Shown one piece after another: positions 57,470 to 64,000 of a stretch of 64,000 nt of DNA (positions are counted from its first letter, which is position 1; each line of letters starts with the position of its first letter). The translations under genes were made by a program, and so were the position numbers. Below the pieces are notes generated by a model. The model ran no database searches. It was not told the DNA's origin and saw only the letters and a program-made list of their open reading frames with translations. The stretch lies in assembly GCF_002119805.1 (NCBI RefSeq), contig NZ_CP021059.1:2294001-2358000 (forward strand). Direction: 5' to 3'. The stretch comes from Macrococcoides canis (GTDB lineage Bacteria; Bacillota; Bacilli; Staphylococcales; Staphylococcaceae).

Positions 57470-57988
57470 TTAGAATGGTAAATCATCATCACTGATATCA
57501 ATTGGCCCTGTTGCATTCGCAAATGGGTTATTTGATGGTGCTGATGTATTTGATTGTTGATTGTTTGATGCTTGATAATTTTGATTCTGACCTTGCGTCT
57601 GACCATAACTACCTTGGTCATAGCTTGAATAGTCATCAGACGGATTATTTGAACGTGATTGATTTGCATTTTTCGGTTCAAGGAATTGAACTGAATCACA
57701 AACCACTTCTGTTACATATACTCTGCGTCCTTCTTGATTATCATAACTACGTGATTGCAATCTGCCATCAACCCCAGCTAAGCTACCTTTGTGCAAGAAA
57801 TTGTTGACATTTTCAGCTTGCTTACGGAATACGACACAGTTGATAAAATCAGCCTGACGTTCTCCTTGGGCATTTGTAAATGTACGATTTACTGCTAAAG
57901 TGAATGTAGCGACTGACACACCTGATGTTGTGACTCTGTATTCTGGATCTTTCGTTAAACGACCAACTAATACAACTCGGTTAAGCAA
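57470..57988 (-). CDS. ssb: Single-stranded DNA-binding protein
   Basis: 172 residues beginning at a TTG (57986-57988) preceded by GGGGG. The OB fold starts [19 protein letters not shown], and a Gln/Asn/Ser/Tyr-rich linker leads to the acidic partner-binding tip DISDDDLPF. The GTG five codons upstream lies within the ribosome-binding site and is less likely. Between rpsF and rpsR, its normal place. Confidence 0.96.
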   Translation of the reverse strand: MLNRVVLVGRLTKDPEYRVTTSGVSVATFTLAVNRTFTNAQGERQADFINCVVFRKQAENVNNFLHKGSLAGVDGRLQSRSYDNQEGRRVYVTEVVCDSVQFLEPKNANQSRSNNPSDDYSSYDQGSYGQTQGQNQNYQASNNQQSNTSAPSNNPFANATGPIDISDDDLPF

Positions 57989-58012
57989 ATAAATCGCCCC
58001 CACATAATGTTA

Positions 58013-58306
58013 TTATTTTTCTTCTTCGCGAATAACGATATGACGGATAATGTCATCGTTAATCTTAGCTAAACGGTCAAATTCATTAGTAGCTTCGTCA
58101 GTAGACTTAACACGAACGATTTGGTAGAAACCTTCTTTAAAATCGTTAATTTCATAAGCTAAACGACGTTTACCCCAATCCTTTGATTCGATGATTTCCG
58201 CTCCGTTTGAAGTAAGGATTTCTTCGAAACGCTCGATTAAAGCTTTCTTAGCATCTTCTTCAATGTTTGGACGTACGACATACATAATTTCGTAATTTCT
58301 CATCAT
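58013..58306 (-). CDS. rpsF: Small ribosomal subunit protein bS6
   Basis: 97 residues; [22 protein letters not shown] is the family start and [15 protein letters not shown] the central beta strand. GGAGG precedes tandem ATG codons; the second (58303) has better spacing. First gene of the operon. Confidence 0.96.
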   Translation of the reverse strand: MMRNYEIMYVVRPNIEEDAKKALIERFEEILTSNGAEIIESKDWGKRRLAYEINDFKEGFYQIVRVKSTDEATNEFDRLAKINDDIIRHIVIREEEK

Positions 58307-58375
58307 TTACACCTCCTTATGGTCTATGCGGCTTTATAATTTTATAAAGCAAGGAATAATTTTCATTACTCACAA
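58307..58375 (-). promoter_or_regulatory. Possible S6:S18 leader in the rpsF mRNA
   Basis: A hairpin CTTTATAA/TTATAAAG is followed at once by CCGCAT on the minus strand, like the CCG-containing leader that binds the S6:S18 complex in several bacteria. Not folded; match is by motif only. Confidence 0.4.
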
Positions 58376-58381
58376 TAGAGA

Positions 58382-58410
58382 ATTATAGCATAGTTTACTT
58401 ATTTCATCAA
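58382..58410 (-). promoter_or_regulatory. Promoter of the rpsF operon
   Basis: TTGATG (58405-58410), a 17-bp spacer and TATAAT preceded by TGC (58382-58387) on the minus strand. Confidence 0.75.
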
Positions 58411-58438
58411 ACATAAATATAAACTAAGTAATATTTGT

Positions 58439-58756
58439 TTAACAAACATTACTTAGTTTAAAAGTCCTTACTTGTTTAGAGTAAAAAAGCTGCACGCGGT
58501 CTTTCTGAGCTAAATATAAATATTGTCCATAATCATAGTCATCTGGATATATTATATCCGTGGTGTATACATCTAAATATCGCAACGTACCCGGTTGATA
58601 TGTAACATGTTCATAAATAGAATCATCAAGCGTGACGCATTCATCTGCTCCTATAACTTGTATAAGATAGTGATAACTTACATCATATACGGGTTGCTCG
58701 TTACCATCATTATCAATCAGTCTAATGCAATATATAATACGCTTTAATGGCCTCAT
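58439..58756 (-). CDS. Hypothetical protein, 105 residues
   Basis: Begins MRPLKRIIYCIRLIDNDGNEQPVYDVSYHY and ends VRTFKLSNVC. Probably a small beta-rich protein; no membrane segment. GAGGTG lies about nine bases before the ATG. It follows ychF by 23 bp and may be cotranscribed. I do not recognise the family. Confidence 0.65.
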   Translation of the reverse strand: MRPLKRIIYCIRLIDNDGNEQPVYDVSYHYLIQVIGADECVTLDDSIYEHVTYQPGTLRYLDVYTTDIIYPDDYDYGQYLYLAQKDRVQLFYSKQVRTFKLSNVC

Positions 58757-58779
58757 CTCTTCACCTCAGCTTGTAAAAT

Positions 58780-59880
58780 TTAAACATTAAATCTGAAATG
58801 TACAACGTCTCCGTCCTGCATAATATATTCTTTACCCTCTAAACGTACTTTACCTGCTTCTTTAGCGCCACTCATACCATTATGTTCAATTAAATCATCA
58901 TAGCTGACTGTTTCTGCACGGATAAAGCCACGTTCAAAGTCTGTATGAATAATCCCAGCACATTGAGGTGCCGTCATCCCTTTTTTGAATGTCCATGCAC
59001 GAACTTCCTGAACACCTGCTGTGAAGTATGTTGCAAGGCCTAACAAGTGATAAGATGCACGGATTAATTTATCTAGACCTGCTTCTTCAATACCTAGATC
59101 CGCTAAATATTCTGCTTTGTCTTCATCTTCTAGCGTTGCAAGCTCTTCTTCAATCTTCGCACTAATTACAATTACTTCTGAGCCTTCTGCTTCAGCATAT
59201 GCTTTAATCGCTTTTAAATGTTCATTTTCTTCACCGCTGATTAAATCATCTTCAGATACGTTCGCTACATAAAGCATTGGTTTAGCTGTTAATAAGTGCA
59301 TGTTCTTCACAAGTCTTGCCTGCTCCGGAGAAAATTCTATACTACGCACTGGTCGTTCTTCTTCAAGCGTCTCTTTTACAATTGCAAGCACCGCTTCTTC
59401 TGCCATCGCATCTTTATCTTTTTGTTTGGCCATTTTTTGCACACGTGCATAGCGTTTTTCTACAGATTCTAAATCTGCAAGAACAAGTTCCATATTAATA
59501 ACTTCAATATCATCTACCGGATTTACTTTTCCAGAAACGTGAGTAATATTTTCATCTTCAAAAGCACGTACAACCTGACAAATTGCATCCACTTCTCTAA
59601 TATGAGATAAGAATTTATTACCTAACCCTTCCCCTTTAGAAGCACCTTTAACGATTCCTGCAATATCCGTAAATTCGAATGCTGTCGGAACAGTTTTCTT
59701 AGGCTCTACAAGTTCAGTTAATTTATTCAGACGGTGATCCGGAACTTCTACTATTCCTACATTCGGATCAATTGTCGCGAACGGATAGTTTGCAGCTAGA
59801 GCTCCTGCTTTTGTAATTGCGTTAAATAAAGTTGATTTCCCTACATTCGGTAAACCAACGATTCCTGCTGTTAATGCCAT
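58780..59880 (-). CDS. ychF: Ribosome-binding ATPase YchF
   Basis: Obg-family NTPase with ATP preference. The 366-residue protein has the P-loop GLPNVGKST near residue 8, [17 protein letters not shown] (switch region) near residue 72, the coiled-coil domain at about 130-200, and a C-terminal TGS domain ending [13 protein letters not shown]. 18 bp behind the DUF951 gene. Confidence 0.96.
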   Translation of the reverse strand: MALTAGIVGLPNVGKSTLFNAITKAGALAANYPFATIDPNVGIVEVPDHRLNKLTELVEPKKTVPTAFEFTDIAGIVKGASKGEGLGNKFLSHIREVDAICQVVRAFEDENITHVSGKVNPVDDIEVINMELVLADLESVEKRYARVQKMAKQKDKDAMAEEAVLAIVKETLEEERPVRSIEFSPEQARLVKNMHLLTAKPMLYVANVSEDDLISGEENEHLKAIKAYAEAEGSEVIVISAKIEEELATLEDEDKAEYLADLGIEEAGLDKLIRASYHLLGLATYFTAGVQEVRAWTFKKGMTAPQCAGIIHTDFERGFIRAETVSYDDLIEHNGMSGAKEAGKVRLEGKEYIMQDGDVVHFRFNV

Positions 59881-59898
59881 AATATTATCTCCTCTTAC

Positions 59899-60096
59899 TT
59901 ACGCATGATGCGTTATTTTTTTTATTTTTTTGTTAAATTCTTGTCTAGGCAGCATAATACTGCGATCACAACCTGTACATTTAATTCTAATATCTGCGCC
60001 TAAACGAATAATTTTAAAATGTTTTTCACCACATGCATGGGGCTTCTTCATCTCTACTATATCATTTAAATCATACGTTTTATCCATACTATCCAC
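59899..60096 (-). CDS. DUF951 protein (YyaB/YyzM type)
   Basis: 65 residues with the family motif DIVEMKKPHACG near residue 12 and the zinc-like CTGCDRSIMLPR. It overlaps the mscS-like gene by eight bases and precedes ychF, the conserved order next to parB in Firmicutes. Function unknown. Confidence 0.9.
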   Translation of the reverse strand: MDSMDKTYDLNDIVEMKKPHACGEKHFKIIRLGADIRIKCTGCDRSIMLPRQEFNKKIKKITHHA

Positions 60097-60976
60097 CCTT
60101 TTTATCTGGTTGATTATACATAATCATTCGCGGCATCGGAACTTTTACTCCATTACTGTCCAGATAGTCCTTCAGATCACGTCTTAGCATACGTGAAACT
60201 TTTACATGATGATTCGGTAAAGTTTCTGCCGCAATTTTGATCTTGGCTTCCCCGGCTGACACTGCTTCAACACCGAGTATTTCTGGAGATTTAATCAAAT
60301 CATCATACTTATCCTTCAAAGTTCCCAGATATGGTTTAATCAACGCCTCAACATCTTCCAGGTTTTCTTCACTTGAAACGGTAATATCAAATACTGCAAG
60401 TGAATTGTTAACAGAAAAGTTGACGATTTCATTCATTGTACCGTTAGGCAGTATTGTAAGTTCTCCTGTAAATGATCGAATTCTTGTTGAACGTAATCCG
60501 ATAGACTGCACAGTACCTTCCGCTACAGTTGTGCCAGTCGTATTAATTTTAACATAGTCACCTACGTCAAACTGATTCTCAAAGATAATAAAGAAACCAG
60601 TGATGATATCTTTCACTAAAGTTTGCGCTCCGAATCCAATTGCGATACCAGCCACTCCTGCACCGGCAATAATACTTTCAACTTTGACACCAAAGTTACT
60701 CAAGATAGTAGTGATAATGATGAACCACGTTGCATAAGAAGCGATATTTTGAAGTAATTTGATGAGTGTTGTATCCCTTTTTTCTGAATGTGATAAATTC
60801 GTTCTTCGACGGACATAAAAAAATTGTTCAATCATCTTATGAATAAATTTAATTAAGAACAGTCCAAAAACTAACAGTACCAATGCCCAGAAAATGTTTG
60901 CACCGACTCCAGCCCAAAATTCAGGATCCGTATAAGGCTTAATTAATCGCTTAAAAAAGTATACTAATTTATCCAT
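60089..60976 (-). CDS. MscS-type mechanosensitive channel
   Basis: 295 residues. Three predicted helices at about 20-40, 70-92 and 95-130; the third is the pore helix, with IIAGAGVAGIAIGFGAQTLVKDIITGFF. The beta domain (GDYVKINTTGTTVAEGTV) and C-terminal cytoplasmic vestibule follow. Adjoins parB and overlaps the DUF951 gene. Confidence 0.9.
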   Translation of the reverse strand: MDKLVYFFKRLIKPYTDPEFWAGVGANIFWALVLLVFGLFLIKFIHKMIEQFFYVRRRTNLSHSEKRDTTLIKLLQNIASYATWFIIITTILSNFGVKVESIIAGAGVAGIAIGFGAQTLVKDIITGFFIIFENQFDVGDYVKINTTGTTVAEGTVQSIGLRSTRIRSFTGELTILPNGTMNEIVNFSVNNSLAVFDITVSSEENLEDVEALIKPYLGTLKDKYDDLIKSPEILGVEAVSAGEAKIKIAAETLPNHHVKVSRMLRRDLKDYLDSNGVKVPMPRMIMYNQPDKKGG

Positions 60977-61840
60977 CTATTCACCTACATTTTCAAGTAA
61001 GTTGATCAATCGATTAAACTCCTCTTCAGAAGTAAATTCAATTGCAATCTTTCCTTTTTTACGTGATTTAGAGATTTCTACTTTAGTGCCTAGATGCTGC
61101 TTCAATGATTCTTCATGTTTCACAAGAAACTTCGGCTTTTGTTTCGCTTTCACTTTTTTATCATCAGTCTTAATCTCTTCTTGATTCATCGTTTTAATAA
61201 AATCTTCTAGAGCACGTACACTCATTGCCTCTTTGACAACTTTATGCGCCACTTTAATCATATCGTCTTCATTTTTCAGGCCAAGTAAAGTACGTCCATG
61301 ACCTCCTGAAATTTCTTTTTGATTAATCATAGTCTTTACTTCTTGTGGCAAGTTTAATAATCGTAACAAGTTCGCAATGTAAGAACGAGATTTCCCTAAT
61401 CTATCTGCGGTTTCTGCTTGTGTTAAATTCAAATGTTTCATCAGTGATTCATAACTCTTTGCTTCTTCTAACGGATTTAAATCTTCACGTTGTAGATTCT
61501 CAATGATTGCAAGCTCCATCATCTGCTGATCTGTGAGCTCTTTAACAATTGCTGGAATTTTATTTTTACCTGCCAACTTACTCGCTCTAAAGCGTCTTTC
61601 ACCGACTACTATGTCATAGCCTTTAACTGATTTTCGTACAACAATCGGCTGCAGAACTCCATGCAGTTTGATCGATTCACTTAATTCCTGTAATGCTGCT
61701 TCATCAAATTCTATTCTTGGCTGATATGGATTCGGACGTAATTCTGCAACATGCAGCTCTTCAACAATTTCATCCTGACTATTTTCTTGAAACAATGCAT
61801 CCAGACCTCTACCAAGACCTTTCCCTAAACCTCTAGCCAT
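60977..61840 (-). CDS. parB: Chromosome-partition protein ParB (Spo0J)
   Basis: CTP-dependent DNA clamp loaded at parS. The 287-residue protein has the N-terminal ParA-activating peptide MARGLGKGLGRGLDALF, the CTP-binding box GERRFRASK near residue 80, and the helix-turn-helix LTQAETADRLGKSRSYIANLLRLL. It overlaps parA by eight bases. A weak parS-like sequence lies inside it at 61116-61131. Confidence 0.95.
   Translation of the reverse strand: MARGLGKGLGRGLDALFQENSQDEIVEELHVAELRPNPYQPRIEFDEAALQELSESIKLHGVLQPIVVRKSVKGYDIVVGERRFRASKLAGKNKIPAIVKELTDQQMMELAIIENLQREDLNPLEEAKSYESLMKHLNLTQAETADRLGKSRSYIANLLRLLNLPQEVKTMINQKEISGGHGRTLLGLKNEDDMIKVAHKVVKEAMSVRALEDFIKTMNQEEIKTDDKKVKAKQKPKFLVKHEESLKQHLGTKVEISKSRKKGKIAIEFTSEEEFNRLINLLENVGE
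61116..61131. promoter_or_regulatory. Weak parS-like site inside parB
   Basis: TGTTTCACAAGAAACT matches 13 of 16 positions of the parS consensus but lacks the central GT. Bacillus has a true parS within its parB gene. Confidence 0.3.
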
Positions 61841-62594
61841 TACTAATTACCTCCTCAGCTAAGCTTTTATAAGTCTTAGCTCCCGTAGAACGCGCATCAT
61901 AAGCATTAATCGGTTGACCATGAGAAGGTGCTTCAGATAAACGTACATTTCTCGGAATAACTGTTTCATACACTTTGTCTCCGAAATGTGCTTTCACTTC
62001 CGCGATGACATCATTACCTAGATTTGTACGTGCATCGAACATTGTAAGTAACACACCTTCAATTACTAGCGACTGATTAAGATGTCGTTGTACAAGCTTG
62101 ATTGTATTCAACAGCTGACTTAAACCTTCAAGTGCATAGTATTCACATTGTACAGGAATAATAATGCCACTTGCTGCTGTAAAGGAATTGATTGTAAGTA
62201 GTCCTAGAGACGGTGGACAATCAATAATAATATAATCAAACTCCTCGTTTAACTCTTTAAAAGCATATTTCAGTCGAACTTCTCTGCTCATAGCTGAAAC
62301 AAGTTCAATCTCTGCACCAGCAAGTGCGATATTTGCCGGAATAATATACAGATTTTCCTGTGCTGTTGGCAATACACACTTATTGATATCTGTATCTTCA
62401 ACAAGCATATCGTAAACTGAATTCGTCACATTATTCTTATCAATCCCTACACCACTTGTTGCATTTCCTTGAGGATCTGTGTCGACCAGTAATACTTTCT
62501 TACCAAGCTCGCTAAGTGCCGCACTTAAATTTACTGACGTAGTTGTCTTACCAACGCCACCTTTTTGATTGGCAATCGCCAAAATTTTTGTCAT
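61833..62594 (-). CDS. parA: Chromosome-partition ATPase ParA (Soj)
   Basis: 253 residues with the deviant Walker A KGGVGKTT near residue 11, Walker A' VDTDPQGNATSG, and Walker B IIIDCPPSLGLLT. It partners ParB and also affects DnaA. Lies between noc and parB in the conserved order. Confidence 0.96.
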   Translation of the reverse strand: MTKILAIANQKGGVGKTTTSVNLSAALSELGKKVLLVDTDPQGNATSGVGIDKNNVTNSVYDMLVEDTDINKCVLPTAQENLYIIPANIALAGAEIELVSAMSREVRLKYAFKELNEEFDYIIIDCPPSLGLLTINSFTAASGIIIPVQCEYYALEGLSQLLNTIKLVQRHLNQSLVIEGVLLTMFDARTNLGNDVIAEVKAHFGDKVYETVIPRNVRLSEAPSHGQPINAYDARSTGAKTYKSLAEEVISNG

Positions 62595-62692
62595 GAATGC
62601 TCTCTCCTAACCGTTATTTCATATAATATCGATTATATCAATTTTAGGTCTATATTGCACAAACAATAAAAGTGCAGACCATAAAGTCATCA

Positions 62693-62724
62693 ATAAAAAA
62701 TCCCTGCTTTCTCTCTGCAGGGAT
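62693..62724 (-). terminator. Terminator after noc
   Basis: TCCCTGC and GCAGGGA with a T run on the minus strand. Confidence 0.88.
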
Positions 62725-62730
62725 GATGGT

Positions 62731-63570
62731 TTATTTATCTGTTTTAAATACTTTTATCGAAATCTCATAAAAGTTTTCATATTCCGTATCTTTTCGTTTT
62801 ACTTTAACACCACTTTTTTCTACGGCTTTCAAACTTTCACCAATTGTATTAAATGCGAGTTTTATATCACGCGTAAAACCAATTCTCTTAGGTTTTACTT
62901 CTTCTCCAGCAAGCAAACGTTTCACTCGTTCTTCTGTCTGCTTTACATTCAGGTTCTGACTCTTAATGATGTTCAGCATCTGTAGCTGGCCAGCTTCATC
63001 TAAAGCAAGCAAGCTTCTGGCATGTCTTTCTGTAATTTGATGCTTACTTAATGCATCCAGTATCGGTTGTGATAATCTGAGTAATCTGAGTTTATTAGCA
63101 ATAAACGACTGACTTTTACCAAGGCTCGTTGCAAGATCATGCTGTGTAATGCCGTCGAGATCCAGCAATTTTTTATAAGCTTCAGCTTCTTCTACTGCTG
63201 ATAAATTTTCTCTTTGAATATTTTCAATTAATGCAATTGCAGCAGTTTCTTTATCGTTCATCTGCTTAACAATAACTTCTGTCTCAGCTGTATTATTCAT
63301 CTTAAGTGCTCTGAAACGTCTTTCACCGGCAATAATCTCATACATTTCTTCTTCAATTGGACGAACAACGATAGGTTGAAGTAATCCATATGAACGAATG
63401 GATTCTGCCAGTTCTTTAATTTTTTCTTCATCAAAGATTTGTCGTGGTTGATAACGATTCGGTACGATGCGTTCGACAGAAACTTTTACAACATTACCAT
63501 TTTGGCGTGCTACTTCTACATCTTCTTCCTTTTCTTTCAGCCCAAATAATTTTGAAAAAGGTTTTTTCAT
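62731..63570 (-). CDS. noc: Nucleoid occlusion protein Noc
   Basis: ParB paralogue of 279 residues that binds its own sites and blocks division over the nucleoid. It begins MKKPFSKLFGLKEKEED, the membrane-targeting amphipathic helix of Noc. The CTP box GERRFRALK and HTH ITQHDLATSLGKSQSFIANKLRLLRL follow. Upstream of parA and downstream of rsmG. Confidence 0.94.
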   Translation of the reverse strand: MKKPFSKLFGLKEKEEDVEVARQNGNVVKVSVERIVPNRYQPRQIFDEEKIKELAESIRSYGLLQPIVVRPIEEEMYEIIAGERRFRALKMNNTAETEVIVKQMNDKETAAIALIENIQRENLSAVEEAEAYKKLLDLDGITQHDLATSLGKSQSFIANKLRLLRLSQPILDALSKHQITERHARSLLALDEAGQLQMLNIIKSQNLNVKQTEERVKRLLAGEEVKPKRIGFTRDIKLAFNTIGESLKAVEKSGVKVKRKDTEYENFYEISIKVFKTDK

Positions 63571-63599
63571 AACAATCGACTCACTTTCAATTCAAATAC

Positions 63600-64000
63600 T
63601 TATTTTAGTAATGGTTCTTTGTTTGGCGTTCCTGGTTTTCGAGGATATTTCTTAGGCGTTTGTCTTCTTTTCTCAATATCTAAAATATAGCGCATACTTT
63701 CTTCTTCAGGTAGCGTCAATGGATGATTTTCAACTACAGCTCCACCTAATATAGATATTGCAAACAATCCTTCTTCAACCTCTATTTCTCCTTGCGCACC
63801 TTTAAGCGCTATAAAATGACCGCCTTTTTTTACAAGTGGTAAACAAAGTTCGCTTAATACAGAGAGTCTCGCAACTGCTCTTGCTGTGACCACATCAAAG
63901 CTTTCTCTGTACGCTCCTTTACCAAATGTTTCTGCTCGATCATGTACAAAACGACAGTTTGTCAGATTAAGTTCTGCGCTTAAATGATTTAGGAAGTTAA
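63600..64000 (-). CDS. rsmG: 16S rRNA (guanine527-N7)-methyltransferase RsmG, C-terminal part
   Basis: Also called GidB. About 133 codons are present; the N-terminal part lies off the right edge. Visible are the motif [32 protein letters not shown] and the Lys/Pro-rich end [13 protein letters not shown]. It is 30 bp from noc, as in Bacillus, where rsmG-noc lies beside oriC. Confidence 0.93.
   Translation of the reverse strand, partial: NFLNHLSAELNLTNCRFVHDRAETFGKGAYRESFDVVTARAVARLSVLSELCLPLVKKGGHFIALKGAQGEIEVEEGLFAISILGGAVVENHPLTLPEEESMRYILDIEKRRQTPKKYPRKPGTPNKEPLLK

Overview
The window is a slice of a low-GC Firmicutes chromosome close to the replication origin. Gene content and order (rsmG-noc-parA-parB-mscS-ychF-rpsF-ssb-rpsR; xpt-pbuX-guaB-guaA; treP-treC-treR; dnaX-ebfC-recR; rRNA operon; decarboxylase-tmk-darA-holB-ricT-yabA-rsmI-metG; ispE-purR-ridA-spoVG-glmU-prs-rplY-pth-mfd) fit the family Staphylococcaceae. 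A Macrococcus-like relative is my best guess, because the order is staphylococcal but composition and several neighbours differ. That is inference; the 16S gene present here (23543-25097) would settle it. Nearly all core genes are on the minus strand, so replication and transcription probably run leftwards from an origin beyond the right edge.

Regions, left to right. 1-20.0 kb: housekeeping genes for translation, nucleotide and cell-wall precursors, rRNA and tRNA modification, and replication. 20.1-25.4 kb: one 5S-23S-16S rRNA operon, read leftwards, with two strong promoters and no tRNA in the spacer. 25.4-29.9 kb: a patatin-like lipase and, divergently, a phosphonate-type ABC importer phnD-phnC-phnE-phnE. 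29.9-32.9 kb: recR, ebfC, dnaX and the SRP RNA. 33-37 kb: a trehalose PTS operon with its GntR repressor. 37.1-38.7 kb: tRNA-Ser and several very small genes. 49.3-54.4 kb: the guanine-riboswitch operon xpt-pbuX-guaB-guaA. 54.7-64 kb: a SigB-type stress protein gene, a GNAT acetyltransferase, rpsF-ssb-rpsR, ychF, mscS, parB, parA, noc and the 3' part of rsmG.

The accessory part is a genomic island of about 10.5 kb between 18-bp direct repeats (38742-38759 and 49275-49292), inserted at the 3' end of guaA. It has the layout of a phage-inducible chromosomal island or SaPI relative: tyrosine integrase next to one end, a TTG-started XRE repressor, a divergent leftward operon with a textbook promoter covered by candidate operators, an excisionase-like HTH protein, a VapE/D5-type primase-helicase, and right behind it a 275-bp cluster of nine TGTNAGCA repeats that looks like the island's origin. 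I see no terminase small subunit or capsid gene. Cargo sits at both ends: at the left a Panacea-domain protein translationally coupled to a 327-residue four-helix membrane protein with a Cys-X-Cys pair cluster (candidate toxin-antitoxin or phage-defence pair), and at the right a four-helix membrane protein directly after the integrase. Two tiny two-helix membrane proteins, similar to each other, flank the excisionase-like gene and were too short for routine ORF calling.

The core genes are ordinary. The most promising unknowns are the Panacea/membrane pair, the tiny membrane paralogues and the replication origin of the island.
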